Below, in pieces: positions 1-7,093 of a stretch of DNA of 8,497 nt. Within the stretch, counting starts at the first letter, position 1. Every line of letters starts with the position of its first letter. Origin of the DNA: Bacteroidaceae bacterium (GTDB lineage: Bacteria; Bacteroidota; Bacteroidia; Bacteroidales; Bacteroidaceae); contig JAFYYO010000081.1 of NCBI GenBank assembly GCA_017557475.1, positions 1-8,497 on the forward strand, given 5' to 3'. Under the pieces are notes generated by a model that saw nothing but the letters and a program-made list of their open reading frames with translations, did not search any database and was not told where the DNA came from. The translations under genes were made by a program, and so were the position numbers.

Positions 1-27
1 TCTCTAATCTCTAATCTCTAATCTCTA
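1..27. repeat. Heptamer tandem repeat TCTCTAA, 3.9 copies
   Basis: Three perfect TCTCTAA units (1-7, 8-14, 15-21) and six bases of a fourth (22-27) are followed by a run of eight T (28-35). The array begins at the window edge, so its true length is unknown. It ends 9 bases before the recF promoter box, covering the place where a -33 box would lie. No function is assigned. A short perfect repeat of this kind can change copy number by replication slippage. Confidence 0.85.
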
Positions 28-36
28 TTTTTTTTG

Positions 37-44
37 TACTTTTG
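37..44 (+). promoter_or_regulatory. recF promoter -7 box (TACTTTTG)
   Basis: TACTTTTG fits the Bacteroidetes -7 consensus TAnnTTTG exactly. It ends 8 bases before the recF ATG at 53. By the usual spacing, transcription would begin about 4-6 bases after the box, giving a leader of only a few bases. No TTTG is present 19 bp upstream (14-17 reads ATCT), so the -33 element is weak or absent. The identification is by motif only. Confidence 0.6.
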
Positions 45-52
45 CAAAAGAT

Positions 53-1150
53 ATGAGACTGACTGACCTTACCATATTCAATTATAAGAACATTGCGGAG
101 GCGGAGTTGCACTTCTCGCCGAACTTGAATTGCTTCATCGGAGGCAACGGGCAGGGCAAGACGAATGTGCTGGATGCCATCCATTTCCTCAGTTTCTGTC
201 GCAGCTACGGCAGCAGTATCGATATGCTGAGCGTCAGGCACGGGCAGGAGTTCATGTCCCTGCAGGGCCTTTACGAGAACGAGGACGGCACGACGGAAGA
301 CATCCACATGGGCTTGAAGGTAGGGCAGAAGAAGGTCGTTCGCAGAGGCAAGAAGGCTTATCGCAGGCTTTCCGAACACATCGGCCTCATTCCGCTTGTC
401 ATGGTCTCTCCAGCCGACCAGGTTCTCGTCTCGGGAGGTAGCGAGGAGAGGCGTCGCTTCATCGATATGGTCATCTGTCAGTACGACTCTGCCTATATTG
501 AGGCTCTGATGCGCTACAACAGGGCTTTGCAGCAAAGAAATGTGATGCTCAAGCAGGAGGAGGAGATTGACCCTGAGGTTTACCTCATCTTCGAGGAACA
601 GATGGCTCGCGAAGGGGAGTACATCTTCAAGAAACGTAGCGAGTTCATCTCCGAGCTGATTCCCATCTTCCAGCAGTTCTACAACCAGATCTCGCAGAAC
701 AAAGAGCAGGTGGAGCTGCGCTATGTGTCTCATTGCCAGCGCGGTCCGCTCCTGGAACAACTCACGACCAACCGCTTCAAGGACAGGGCTGTGGGCTACT
801 CTCTGCACGGCATCCACAAGGACGACCTCGAGATGCTGCAAGGCGGCTATCCCGTTCGCAGGGAGGGTTCGCAAGGCCAGAGCAAGACTTTCCTGATTGC
901 CTTGAAGCTGGCGCAATTCGATTTCCTCAGCAGAACGGGCTCAAAAACCACGCCTCTGCTCTTGCTCGACGATATCTTCGACAAGCTCGACGCGGATAGG
1001 GTAGAGCAAATCGTGAAACTGGTTGGTGGAACTCGCTTCGGCCAAATCTTCATCACGGACACGAATCGCGACCATCTGGACGCTATCCTTGCCTCGATGA
1101 AGAGCGACAACAAGATTTTCTTCGTAGAGAATGGGGAGGTGAAGGCATGA
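53..1150 (+). CDS. recF: DNA replication/repair protein RecF
   Basis: RecF is an SMC/ABC-type ATPase that, with RecO and RecR, helps load RecA onto single-stranded gaps at stalled forks. The 365-residue protein is complete and of usual family length. Visible motifs are the Walker A loop GGNGQGKT at residues 30-37, the ABC signature SQGQ at 273-276 followed by the typical KTFLIALKLAQ segment, and Walker B LLLLDD ending at D306-D307, followed by the D-loop region with D310 and D313. The start at 53 is the only sensible one, giving the standard N-terminus MRLTDLTIFNYKNI. There is no Shine-Dalgarno sequence and the promoter box lies 8 bases upstream, so the mRNA may be nearly leaderless. The TGA stop overlaps the next gene's ATG (ATGA, 1147-1150), implying coupled translation. 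A long minus-strand frame lies opposite but is a shadow. Confidence 0.97.
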   Translation: MRLTDLTIFNYKNIAEAELHFSPNLNCFIGGNGQGKTNVLDAIHFLSFCRSYGSSIDMLSVRHGQEFMSLQGLYENEDGTTEDIHMGLKVGQKKVVRRGKKAYRRLSEHIGLIPLVMVSPADQVLVSGGSEERRRFIDMVICQYDSAYIEALMRYNRALQQRNVMLKQEEEIDPEVYLIFEEQMAREGEYIFKKRSEFISELIPIFQQFYNQISQNKEQVELRYVSHCQRGPLLEQLTTNRFKDRAVGYSLHGIHKDDLEMLQGGYPVRREGSQGQSKTFLIALKLAQFDFLSRTGSKTTPLLLLDDIFDKLDADRVEQIVKLVGGTRFGQIFITDTNRDHLDAILASMKSDNKIFFVENGEVKA

Positions 1151-1437
1151 TAAGGACTAAGACTCATACGATGCACGATGCCCTGCTGGCCTTCCTTCGC
1201 GAAGAGGGATTGGAGACGCCCTTGCTGGAGTACCGCGTCACACAGGCGTGGTCGGAAGTGATGGGGCAGACTATCAGTCGCTACACGAAGCAGGTCTTTG
1301 TGCGAGAAGGCAAGTTGCAAGTGCAAATCAATAGTGCTCCTCTCCGTCAGAATCTCATGATGGAGCACAAACGCATCGCCCAGAAGCTCAACGAACATGT
1401 GGGTTCGTATGTCATCAGCGATGTTTGTTTCTTTTAG
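1147..1437 (+). CDS. DUF721 (DciA-like) protein
   Basis: This 96-residue protein belongs to the DUF721 family, whose best-studied members (DciA) load or assist the replicative helicase DnaB in bacteria lacking DnaC. The family pattern is seen in the N-terminal helix (HDALLAFLREEGLE), the WSEVMGQTISRYTKQVFVREGKLQVQI core and the SAPLRQNLMMEHKRIAQKLNE helix. It is the short form, essentially one KH-like domain without the long disordered tail of proteobacterial DciA. The ATG at 1147 overlaps the recF stop; M9 at 1171 is possible but would trim the N-terminal helix. Two in-frame stops, TAG TAA, end the gene, and the convergent hydrolase gene stops 6 bases further on. Pairing with recF suggests a replication or repair role. 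Family assignment is firm; helicase loading is inferred from homologues. Confidence 0.88.
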   Translation: MIRTKTHTMHDALLAFLREEGLETPLLEYRVTQAWSEVMGQTISRYTKQVFVREGKLQVQINSAPLRQNLMMEHKRIAQKLNEHVGSYVISDVCFF

Positions 1438-1443
1438 TAAAGC

Positions 1444-2517
1444 CTACATTAACAGCTCCAACATCTTGCGATCCAGTTTGTGGCCATGGAAGTCTTCATA
1501 GTCAACGTCGTTTCTGTCGCTATCCATGATGCCAAACGAGCCTGAGAGATTCCATAGTGCCCAGCCCCAATTGTTCTGCTTGAAGACGGCCAGATTGTCT
1601 TCCAACCATTTTAGGGCAACTTGATGAGGAGTGCGATTGTGGCATCCAAACTCTCCAATGAAGACTTGACCGCCCTGTTTCAGCAAAGGCGTCCATGACT
1701 TCTGAAGCATCTCTTGCAGCCACGCTTTGTCGTAATGCTGACCATCCGCATCAAGAGGCCAGGCAAGTTGCTCGCGAGGAATCTGCATCGGTCGGTTTCC
1801 AAAGACCCACGATGCTTCGTAATGCGAGATGAGCATAGGCTGGTAACCGCGTCCGCATTGAATGATGTCGGGCAAATCTTCGATGGTCAGAAGCGGTCTT
1901 CCACCCCATTGCAGGCCGTCAATCATGATGACGCGCTTGGGACTGATGTGACGAATCTCGTTCACGAGGCGGCGCACAACTCGCTCATAATCAGCATCTG
2001 GGATGTTGGCTACCTCGTTCAGCAGATTGAAACTCAGGTGCTTGCTTGAGATTCCCTTGTAGCGTTTGGCAAAGACACTCCATTGGTAAGCACAGCCGTC
2101 AAGGGCACTCTTGTCGCGGAAGATGTTCTCCGGCTCCTCTGGCTTATTAACGCAATATCCAGGGGCACGATGCAAGTTGATGCAAACATGAATGCCGTAT
2201 TTCTGTCCCCAGCGGACAGCATTGTCGATGTCTGCCAGCACTCGCTCGTCCATCTCGTAGTATTCGCCAGGCTTGCTCCAGTTCCAGTAGGAAAGCGGCA
2301 GACGCACAAAATTGAAGCCCCAGTCGCGCATCCATTTGAACTCTTCTTCGTCGAAAGGCTTGGGATAGCCAGCCGTGAAATAGTTCAGCAGATTGAAACC
2401 TCGCCAACGCTCTGGATGTGCTTTTCTGCCTCGAGCCAAAGCGTCGGACGCGAAATGAGGCATCATAAGCATACCAGTTGCGGCACCTAAGGTCAGAAGG
2501 AAATCTCGTCTTTGCAT
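1444..2517 (-). CDS. Exported glycoside hydrolase family 5 protein
   Basis: This 357-residue enzyme has the clan A TIM-barrel signatures of family 5 (cellulase/mannanase-type) hydrolases: R72 in FVRLP, H116 in NLHRAPGY, the acid/base E168 in SFNLLNEV, H232-Y233 in SHYE, the nucleophile E289 in FIGEFG and W322 in WALWNLSG. All expected catalytic residues are present, so it should be a working retaining beta-glycosidase; the exact substrate cannot be read from sequence. The N-terminus MQRRDFLLTLGAATG followed by a hydrophobic stretch resembles a twin-arginine signal, with an A-x-A cleavage site near A26-A28. There is no lipobox cysteine, so it is probably soluble in the periplasm or released. 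No carbohydrate-binding module, SusC/SusD pair or other polysaccharide gene lies beside it. It is divergent from hisG and convergent with DUF721. Confidence 0.92.
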   Translation of the reverse strand: MQRRDFLLTLGAATGMLMMPHFASDALARGRKAHPERWRGFNLLNYFTAGYPKPFDEEEFKWMRDWGFNFVRLPLSYWNWSKPGEYYEMDERVLADIDNAVRWGQKYGIHVCINLHRAPGYCVNKPEEPENIFRDKSALDGCAYQWSVFAKRYKGISSKHLSFNLLNEVANIPDADYERVVRRLVNEIRHISPKRVIMIDGLQWGGRPLLTIEDLPDIIQCGRGYQPMLISHYEASWVFGNRPMQIPREQLAWPLDADGQHYDKAWLQEMLQKSWTPLLKQGGQVFIGEFGCHNRTPHQVALKWLEDNLAVFKQNNWGWALWNLSGSFGIMDSDRNDVDYEDFHGHKLDRKMLELLM

Positions 2518-2553
2518 AGCAGGTTATACAATTCTTTTTGTCGTTTTGCGATA

Positions 2554-2584
2554 CTAATTTAGGAAGAATAATTCATATCCGAAA
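2554..2584 (-). promoter_or_regulatory. Candidate promoter for the family 5 hydrolase gene
   Basis: Read on the minus strand, TTTC (2584-2581), exactly 19 bp, then TAAATTAG (2561-2554) matches the Bacteroidetes pattern TTTG-N19-TAnnTTTG with one mismatch in each box. It would place the transcript start about 30 bases upstream of the hydrolase ATG at 2517. The exact spacing is the main support; chance occurrence in AT-rich sequence cannot be excluded. Confidence 0.35.
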
Positions 2585-2684
2585 AGATGGCCTGAAATCT
2601 TTAAGTTTGTTTAACAATAAGTTGCTCCCGATATCTTTATGGTTTCATGGCAAGAGTGGCTCGTTTTTCGTTTGAAAAAGAAAG

Positions 2685-2718
2685 ATTATGAATTATGTAT
2701 TATGAATTATGAATTATT
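2685..2718. repeat. Heptamer tandem repeat ATTATGA, 4.9 copies
   Basis: Units ATTATGA, ATTATGT, ATTATGA and ATTATGA (2685-2712) are followed by a partial unit ATTATT. The array ends 5 bases before a TACCTTTG promoter box, and its TATG at 2701-2704 sits where the -33 element of that box would be. It has the same 7 bp period as the repeat ahead of recF but an unrelated sequence. No function is assigned. Confidence 0.85.
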
Positions 2719-2731
2719 CTTCGTACCTTTG
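2701..2731 (+). promoter_or_regulatory. Upstream promoter-like element P1 ahead of hisG
   Basis: TACCTTTG at 2724-2731 matches TAnnTTTG. The tetramer 19 bp upstream, TATG at 2701-2704, is one base off TTTG and belongs to the heptamer repeat. The box shares the 12-mer TTCGTACCTTTG with the better hisG promoter 88 bp downstream. If used, it would give a leader of about 115 bases carrying both inverted repeats. It may instead be a decayed or duplicated copy. Confidence 0.4.
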
Positions 2732-2761
2732 AGTTGAACCTCGAGAGTACTCCCGCTCGAC

Positions 2762-2796
2762 AATAAAAAGAAAAACTCTTGTTTTCCTTTTGTATT
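2762..2796. repeat. Imperfect inverted repeat overlapping the hisG -33 box
   Basis: The left arm AATAAAAAGAAAAAC (2762-2776) and right arm GTTTTCCTTTTGTATT (2781-2796) are nearly complementary around a TCTT loop, with one bulge and one or two mismatches. The right arm contains the TTTG (2789-2792) used as the -33 box of the hisG promoter. It could be a protein-binding site, an RNA hairpin in transcripts from the upstream box, or part of a dispersed intergenic repeat. Function is unknown. Confidence 0.55.
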
Positions 2797-2819
2797 CTCC
2801 TCGCTTATTCGTACCTTTG
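2789..2819 (+). promoter_or_regulatory. Main hisG promoter P2 (TTTG-N19-TACCTTTG)
   Basis: TTTG at 2789-2792, a 19 bp spacer and TACCTTTG at 2812-2819 match the Bacteroidetes housekeeping sigma factor consensus at every defined base. The expected transcript start is about 2823-2825, leaving a leader of roughly 27 bases that is very AT-rich (AATAATATAATAACG) before the hisG ATG. That AT-rich leader without a Shine-Dalgarno sequence is typical of translation initiation in this phylum. It probably drives hisG through recR. Confidence 0.8.
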
Positions 2820-2850
2820 CGGCGCGAAATAATATAATAACGTAAGAGAA

Positions 2851-3702
2851 ATGTTGAGAATAGCAGTTCAATCGAAAGGTCGACTCTTTGAAGATACAAT
2901 CAATTTGCTTGCAGAAGCTGGCATCAAGGTGAGTAGTAGCAGGCGCACACTTCTTGTGCAAAGCAGCAACTTCCCCGTCGAAATCCTTTATCTTCGCGAT
3001 GATGATATTCCACAAAGCGTGGCAAGTGGAGTCGCCGACCTCGGTATCGTTGGTCAGAACGAGTTTGAAGAAAGGTCTGAAGATGCCGAAGTGGTTCGTC
3101 CCCTCGGTTTCAGCAAGTGTCATCTCTCCTTGGCTGTGCCCAAAGGTGAGGAGTATTATGGCTTGAAATGGTTCGAAGGCAAGAAGATTGCCACGAGCTA
3201 TCCCAATATCCTTCGCCGGTTCATGCAGGCAAAACATATTGCAGCCGACATTCACGTCATTACTGGAAGCGTGGAGATAAGCCCGGGCATCGGCCTTGCA
3301 GACGCTATCTTCGATATCGTTAGCAGCGGTTCGACACTCGTTAGCAACAATCTTGTTGAGGTCGAGACGGTTATGCAAAGTGAGGCTCTCCTTATCGCAA
3401 ACAAGAAGCTCGACGACGAGAAGCGTGCTGTGCTCGACGAACTCCTGTTCCGCATCGAGGCCGTCAAGGCAGCTGAGGACAAGAAATATGTCCTGATGAA
3501 TGTGCCCACAGAGCGTCTCAAAGATATTGTTGCCGTCCTGCCAGGCGTGAAGAGTCCGACAGTCATGCCGCTTGCAACGGAAGGTTGGAGCAGCGTTCAC
3601 ACAGTTATCGACGAGAAGCGCTTCTGGGAGATTATCCGCGAACTGAAGAGTCTCGGCGCAGAAGGCATCCTTGTTGTGCCCATCGAAAAGATGATTCCGT
3701 AA
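2851..3702 (+). CDS. hisG: ATP phosphoribosyltransferase, long form
   Basis: HisG joins ATP and PRPP to form phosphoribosyl-ATP, the first committed and feedback-controlled step of histidine synthesis. At 283 residues it is the long form: two catalytic domains plus a C-terminal ACT-like regulatory domain (about residues 210-283) that binds histidine, so no HisZ partner is needed. Visible family motifs are the N-terminal LRIAVQSKGRL, the GVADLGIVGQNEFEE segment near 60-74, and the PRPP-binding region ITGSVEISPGIGLADAIFDIVSSG at 137-160 (split here as ITGSVEIS, then PGIGLADAIFD, then IVSSG). The ATG at 2851 follows a well-formed promoter and gives the standard N-terminus. hisD begins 4 bases after the stop. 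The complete regulatory domain implies allosteric control by histidine, while the leader shows no transcriptional attenuator. Confidence 0.97.
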   Translation: MLRIAVQSKGRLFEDTINLLAEAGIKVSSSRRTLLVQSSNFPVEILYLRDDDIPQSVASGVADLGIVGQNEFEERSEDAEVVRPLGFSKCHLSLAVPKGEEYYGLKWFEGKKIATSYPNILRRFMQAKHIAADIHVITGSVEISPGIGLADAIFDIVSSGSTLVSNNLVEVETVMQSEALLIANKKLDDEKRAVLDELLFRIEAVKAAEDKKYVLMNVPTERLKDIVAVLPGVKSPTVMPLATEGWSSVHTVIDEKRFWEIIRELKSLGAEGILVVPIEKMIP

Positions 3703-3706
3703 GGCC

Positions 3707-4987
3707 ATGAACATCTATAAATATCCAACTTCTGAGGAACTTGATGCTTTGCTGAAGCGTCCTGTTCGTGATGCTTCGGAGCTGAATGCGACTGTCTCTG
3801 CAGTTCTGCAAGATGTAAAGCTGCGAGGAGATGCTGCAGTTCGGGAGTATGAGGAGCGTTTCGATAAGGTTCGTCTCGACGATTTGGCCGTTTCGGAAGC
3901 CGAGATGCTTGCAGCTGAGAAGCTCGTTGGCGAGGAACTCAAGCAGGCCATCCGTCTTGCTCATCAGAACATAGAGCGCTTCCATGCTAAGCAACGCTTT
4001 GAAGGCGAGCATGTTCAAGTGACAGAAGGAGTGGAGTGTTGGCAGAAATCTGTAGCCATCGAGCGTGTAGGCCTCTACATCCCTGGCGGTACGGCTCCTC
4101 TTTTCAGTACTGTTCTGATGCTCGCAACTCCCGCAAAGATAGCTGGATGCAAGGAGATTGTGCTTTGCACGCCTCCTGCAAAAGACGGAAGTGTTAATCC
4201 CGCCATCCTTGTTGCTGCGAGAGTTGCAGGCGTGAACCGCATTTACAAGATTGGTGGCGTACAGGCAATTGGCGCGATGGCTTACGGAACAGAGAGCGTG
4301 CCTAAGGTCTATAAGATATTCGGTCCTGGCAATCAGTTCGTTATGTGCGCTAAGCAACAGGTCAGCTTGCATGATGTTGCCATCGATATGCCTGCAGGAC
4401 CAAGCGAAGTTGAAGTGCTTGCAGACGAAACGAGTAATGTTTCTTTCGTCGCTGCCGACCTCCTCAGTCAAGCGGAACACGGCATAGACAGTCAGGTTCT
4501 ACTCGTTTGCAAGAGCGAGGAGACGGCTCGAAAGGTCGAGGCCGAAGTGGAGCGACAACTGGCTCTCCTGCCTAGAAAAGATATTGCTGCTCAGGCACTT
4601 GAGCACAGCAAGGCAATTGTCGTGCATGATGACCAAGAGATGATGGAAGTCACGAACCGTTATGCTCCAGAGCATCTCATCATCGAGACCGCCAATTATA
4701 TGGAACTTGCTGGGAAGGTCGTAAATGCCGGAAGCGTATTTCTCGGCTCTCTTACACCAGAAAGTGCAGGCGATTATGCCAGCGGAACGAATCATACTTT
4801 GCCCACAAACGGCTATGCTGTGGCTTATAGCGGCGTCAATCTCGATAGTTTCTGCCGCAAGATAACCTTCCAGCATATTCAGCCCGAAGGCATTGAGGCA
4901 ATCGGAAGAGCCGTAGAACTGATGGCCGAAGCCGAGGGACTTGATGCTCACAAGAATGCGATGACTTTAAGAATGAAAAGCCTATGA
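3707..4987 (+). CDS. hisD: Histidinol dehydrogenase
   Basis: HisD oxidises L-histidinol to histidine in two NAD-dependent steps, the last reaction of the pathway, as a zinc-dependent homodimer in the cytosol. The 426-residue protein is full length. The zinc ligands expected from the E. coli enzyme are all in place: Q255 and H258 in [10 protein letters not shown]356 in ESAGDYASG and H415 in EGLDAHKNA. The catalytic pair E322-H323 is present in YAPEHL, and the family stretches [11 protein letters not shown] (122-132), FGPGN (205-209) and DMPAGPSE (227-234) are intact. It lies 4 bases after hisG, with AAGG from the hisG end just upstream of its ATG, and its TGA overlaps the hisC ATG (ATGA, 4984-4987), so translation is likely coupled along the operon. 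Confidence 0.98.
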   Translation: MNIYKYPTSEELDALLKRPVRDASELNATVSAVLQDVKLRGDAAVREYEERFDKVRLDDLAVSEAEMLAAEKLVGEELKQAIRLAHQNIERFHAKQRFEGEHVQVTEGVECWQKSVAIERVGLYIPGGTAPLFSTVLMLATPAKIAGCKEIVLCTPPAKDGSVNPAILVAARVAGVNRIYKIGGVQAIGAMAYGTESVPKVYKIFGPGNQFVMCAKQQVSLHDVAIDMPAGPSEVEVLADETSNVSFVAADLLSQAEHGIDSQVLLVCKSEETARKVEAEVERQLALLPRKDIAAQALEHSKAIVVHDDQEMMEVTNRYAPEHLIIETANYMELAGKVVNAGSVFLGSLTPESAGDYASGTNHTLPTNGYAVAYSGVNLDSFCRKITFQHIQPEGIEAIGRAVELMAEAEGLDAHKNAMTLRMKSL

Positions 4988-6018
4988 ATTTGCAAAAGCT
5001 TGTTCGCCCTAACATCTGGGCACTCGAACCATACAGCTGTGCCCGAGATGAATTCAAGGGCAGGGAGGCACATGTCTTTCTTGATGCCAACGAGAATCCC
5101 TACAATGACCCGATAAACCGCTATCCCGATCCTTTGCAGGAGAAGCTGAAGGGACGCCTTGCACCCCTGAAAGGTGTACGGCCTTCGCAGATATTTCTTG
5201 GCAACGGAAGCGATGAAGCCATCGACCTCGTTTATCGCATCTTCTGCAATCCGGGTAAAGACAATGTGGTCGCAATTGCTCCGACTTACGGCATGTATAA
5301 AGTATGTGCAGACATCAATAATGTGGAGTACAGAAGTGTACCATTGTCAGACGATTGGCAATTCCAGCCTAAAGCTCTACTCGATGCTTGTGATGCCAAC
5401 ACAAAGGTCATCTGGATTTGCTCTCCCAACAATCCTACGGGCAACGATTTTCCTCGTGAAGCCATTCATGAAGTCTTGATGGGTTTCGAAGGAATTGTGG
5501 TTGTTGACGAAGCCTATTCTGACTTCTCAACGAACCAGCCTTTCCGCAGTTTGCTCGACAATTATCCGAACCTGATTGTCCTGAATACTTTCAGCAAAGC
5601 TTGGGCTTCGGCAGCTATCCGATTGGGTATGGCGTTCGCAAACGAAGAGATAATCGCGCTCTTCAACAAGGTGAAGTACCCCTATAATGTTAACTACTTG
5701 ACGCAAGAGAAAGCTTGTGCTTTGCTCTCCGACCTCGCTACAATCGACAATTGGCTTGCCCAGATCCGTCGGGAAAAGGCAAATGTCCTGCCTGCTCTGG
5801 CTGAACTTCCAATCGTCCTGAAAGTGTTCCCAACTGATGCAAACTTCGTCCTTGTTCGAGTGACCGATGCCGACAGTATCTATCGCTACTTGATAGAGAA
5901 GGGCATAGTGGTGCGCAATCGCACTCGTGTCCAGCTTTGCAAGGACTGCCTTCGCATTACGATTGGCACAAGACAAGAGAATAACGAACTGCTTGGAGCG
6001 TTACGCTTCTACAAATAA
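4984..6018 (+). CDS. hisC: Histidinol-phosphate aminotransferase
   Basis: HisC is a fold-type I PLP enzyme that transaminates imidazole-acetol phosphate with glutamate to give histidinol phosphate. The 344-residue protein is complete. PLP-site residues visible are GNGSDE at 73-78 (phosphate contact), N150 in SPNNPTG, D175 in VVVDEAY (binds the pyridine nitrogen), the Schiff-base lysine K205 in NTFSKAW, R213 in AIRLG and the substrate carboxylate/phosphate arginine R324 in LRITIGT. The SKAW variant in place of the more common SKAFG is, as I recall, usual in Bacteroidetes HisC. The start overlaps the hisD stop by 4 bp, and hisB starts 6 bases after its TAA. General aromatic aminotransferases look similar, but operon position settles the role. 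Confidence 0.97.
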   Translation: MNLQKLVRPNIWALEPYSCARDEFKGREAHVFLDANENPYNDPINRYPDPLQEKLKGRLAPLKGVRPSQIFLGNGSDEAIDLVYRIFCNPGKDNVVAIAPTYGMYKVCADINNVEYRSVPLSDDWQFQPKALLDACDANTKVIWICSPNNPTGNDFPREAIHEVLMGFEGIVVVDEAYSDFSTNQPFRSLLDNYPNLIVLNTFSKAWASAAIRLGMAFANEEIIALFNKVKYPYNVNYLTQEKACALLSDLATIDNWLAQIRREKANVLPALAELPIVLKVFPTDANFVLVRVTDADSIYRYLIEKGIVVRNRTRVQLCKDCLRITIGTRQENNELLGALRFYK

Positions 6019-6024
6019 AAAGCT

Positions 6025-7092
6025 ATGAAACAGCGAATCTTATTCATAGACAGAGACGGCACAATCCTTCGTGAACCTGCTGACGAGCAGATAGATAGCT
6101 TCGAGAAGTTCAGCTTTGTGCCAGGAGCTATTAGTGCTTTGCGCTTCCTTCGCCAGCATACCGATTTCCTCTTGGTAATGGTCAGCAATCAGGACGGACT
6201 TGGGACTGAGAGTTATCCTGAAGAGGATTTCTGGCCGACACAGAATCTGATGCTCGACATCCTGAAGGGCGAGGGCATTTCCTTTGATGCAATCCATATC
6301 GATAGAAGTCTTCCGAAGGACAATCTGCCGACTCGTAAGCCCGGAACAGGCATGCTTACTGGCTATATGACAGAGGATTACGACCTGGCTAATAGCTTTG
6401 TGATCGGCGACAGACAAACGGATGCGAAGCTCGCAGAGAACCTCGGTTGCCGCAGTTTCATTCTTAATGATGACCTGAACTGGGAGAAGATTGCCGAGTT
6501 GCTCTTTGCTGGGGAACGAAACGCAACAGTAAAGCGAACCACAAAGGAAACGGATATCGAGGTTCGCGTATGTCTTGATGGCAACGGAAAGAGCGATATT
6601 CAGACGGGTTTGGGCTTCTTCGATCACATGCTCGAACAGATTGCGAAGCACGGAATGATTGACCTCTATGTCCGTTGTAAAGGCGATTTGGAGGTCGATG
6701 AACACCATACAATCGAGGATGTTGCACTTGCTTTGGGCGAGTGCATCAAGAAAGCTCTTGGCGATAAGCGCGGCATAGAGCGTTACGGCTTCTGCTTGCC
6801 GATGGATGATTGCCTTTGCCAAGTTGCAATTGACTTCGGAGGCCGTCCTTGGCTTGTGTGGGATGCGGAGTTCCGTCGCGAGAAGATTGGCGAGATGCCT
6901 ACAGAGATGTTCCTCCACTTCTTCAAGAGTCTGTCCGATAGTGCCGCTATCAATCTCAACATTAAGGCCGAAGGCGAGAACGAGCACCACAAGATAGAAG
7001 GCATCTTCAAGGCTTTTGCTCGCAGCCTGAGAATGGCTGTCTGCAGAGATGTAACACACTTCCAACTTCCATCAAGCAAAGGCGTTCTGTAA
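6025..7092 (+). CDS. hisB: Bifunctional histidinol-phosphatase / imidazoleglycerol-phosphate dehydratase
   Basis: This fused enzyme performs two steps: dehydration of imidazoleglycerol phosphate and dephosphorylation of histidinol phosphate. Residues 1 to about 165 are a HAD phosphatase with nucleophile D9 and general acid/base D11 in FIDRDGT, S54 in MVSNQDG, K105 in TRKPGTGM and the magnesium ligands D129 and D133 in VIGDRQTD. Residues about 167-355 are the dehydratase, with metal-binding histidines H201 (FFDHML), H227-H228 (DEHHTIED) and H321-H322 plus E325 (EHHKIEG). The zinc loop known from E. coli HisB-N (three Cys and one His) is absent: the matching stretch 91-106 reads [16 protein letters not shown], with no cysteine. 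Both active sites otherwise look intact. recR begins one base after the TAA. Confidence 0.97.
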   Translation: MKQRILFIDRDGTILREPADEQIDSFEKFSFVPGAISALRFLRQHTDFLLVMVSNQDGLGTESYPEEDFWPTQNLMLDILKGEGISFDAIHIDRSLPKDNLPTRKPGTGMLTGYMTEDYDLANSFVIGDRQTDAKLAENLGCRSFILNDDLNWEKIAELLFAGERNATVKRTTKETDIEVRVCLDGNGKSDIQTGLGFFDHMLEQIAKHGMIDLYVRCKGDLEVDEHHTIEDVALALGECIKKALGDKRGIERYGFCLPMDDCLCQVAIDFGGRPWLVWDAEFRREKIGEMPTEMFLHFFKSLSDSAAINLNIKAEGENEHHKIEGIFKAFARSLRMAVCRDVTHFQLPSSKGVL

Positions 7093-7093
7093 G

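Larger units (their letters stand above)
2518..2850. other. Divergent intergenic region between hydrolase gene and hisG
   Basis: This 333 bp AT-rich stretch has no convincing gene on either strand. It contains, in order, a weak candidate promoter for the hydrolase gene, a small hairpin TTTTTC-GTTT-GAAAAA at 2664-2679, an ATTATGA heptamer array, a first TACCTTTG box, a short stem TCGAG/CTCGA (2741-2745 and 2756-2760) around the palindrome GAGTACTC, an A/T-rich imperfect inverted repeat, and a second TACCTTTG box with a perfect upstream TTTG. No ATG occurs on the plus strand between the first box and the hisG start, so there is no histidine-rich leader peptide and no sign of classical his attenuation. 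Confidence 0.8.

Noticed and set aside
11..916. A 301-codon open frame on the minus strand opposite recF
   Set aside because: It lies antisense to a well-conserved recF, has no recognisable domains, and is explained by the scarcity of sense codons that make antisense stops in this codon usage.
1430..1450. A shared terminator between the convergent DUF721 and hydrolase genes
   Set aside because: Only 6 bases separate the stops and no GC-rich stem followed by a T run was seen on either strand.
2664..2679. Hairpin TTTTTC-GTTT-GAAAAA as a terminator
   Set aside because: The stem is six mostly A-T pairs with no T tract after it, and no gene ends upstream on the plus strand. It is likely chance in AT-rich DNA.
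2732..2850. A histidine leader peptide or attenuator ahead of hisG
   Set aside because: No ATG is present between the first promoter box and hisG, and no run of histidine codons or terminator/antiterminator pair was found. The only non-ATG short frame contains no histidine.
2707..3714. A 335-codon minus-strand frame covering hisG and its promoters
   Set aside because: It reads through the promoter boxes and hisG on the wrong strand, with a low-complexity end. No domain was recognised.
6040..7065. A 341-codon open frame on the minus strand opposite hisB
   Set aside because: It spans almost all of a clear hisB gene with intact catalytic motifs. The protein it would make has no family pattern, so it is a codon-bias shadow.
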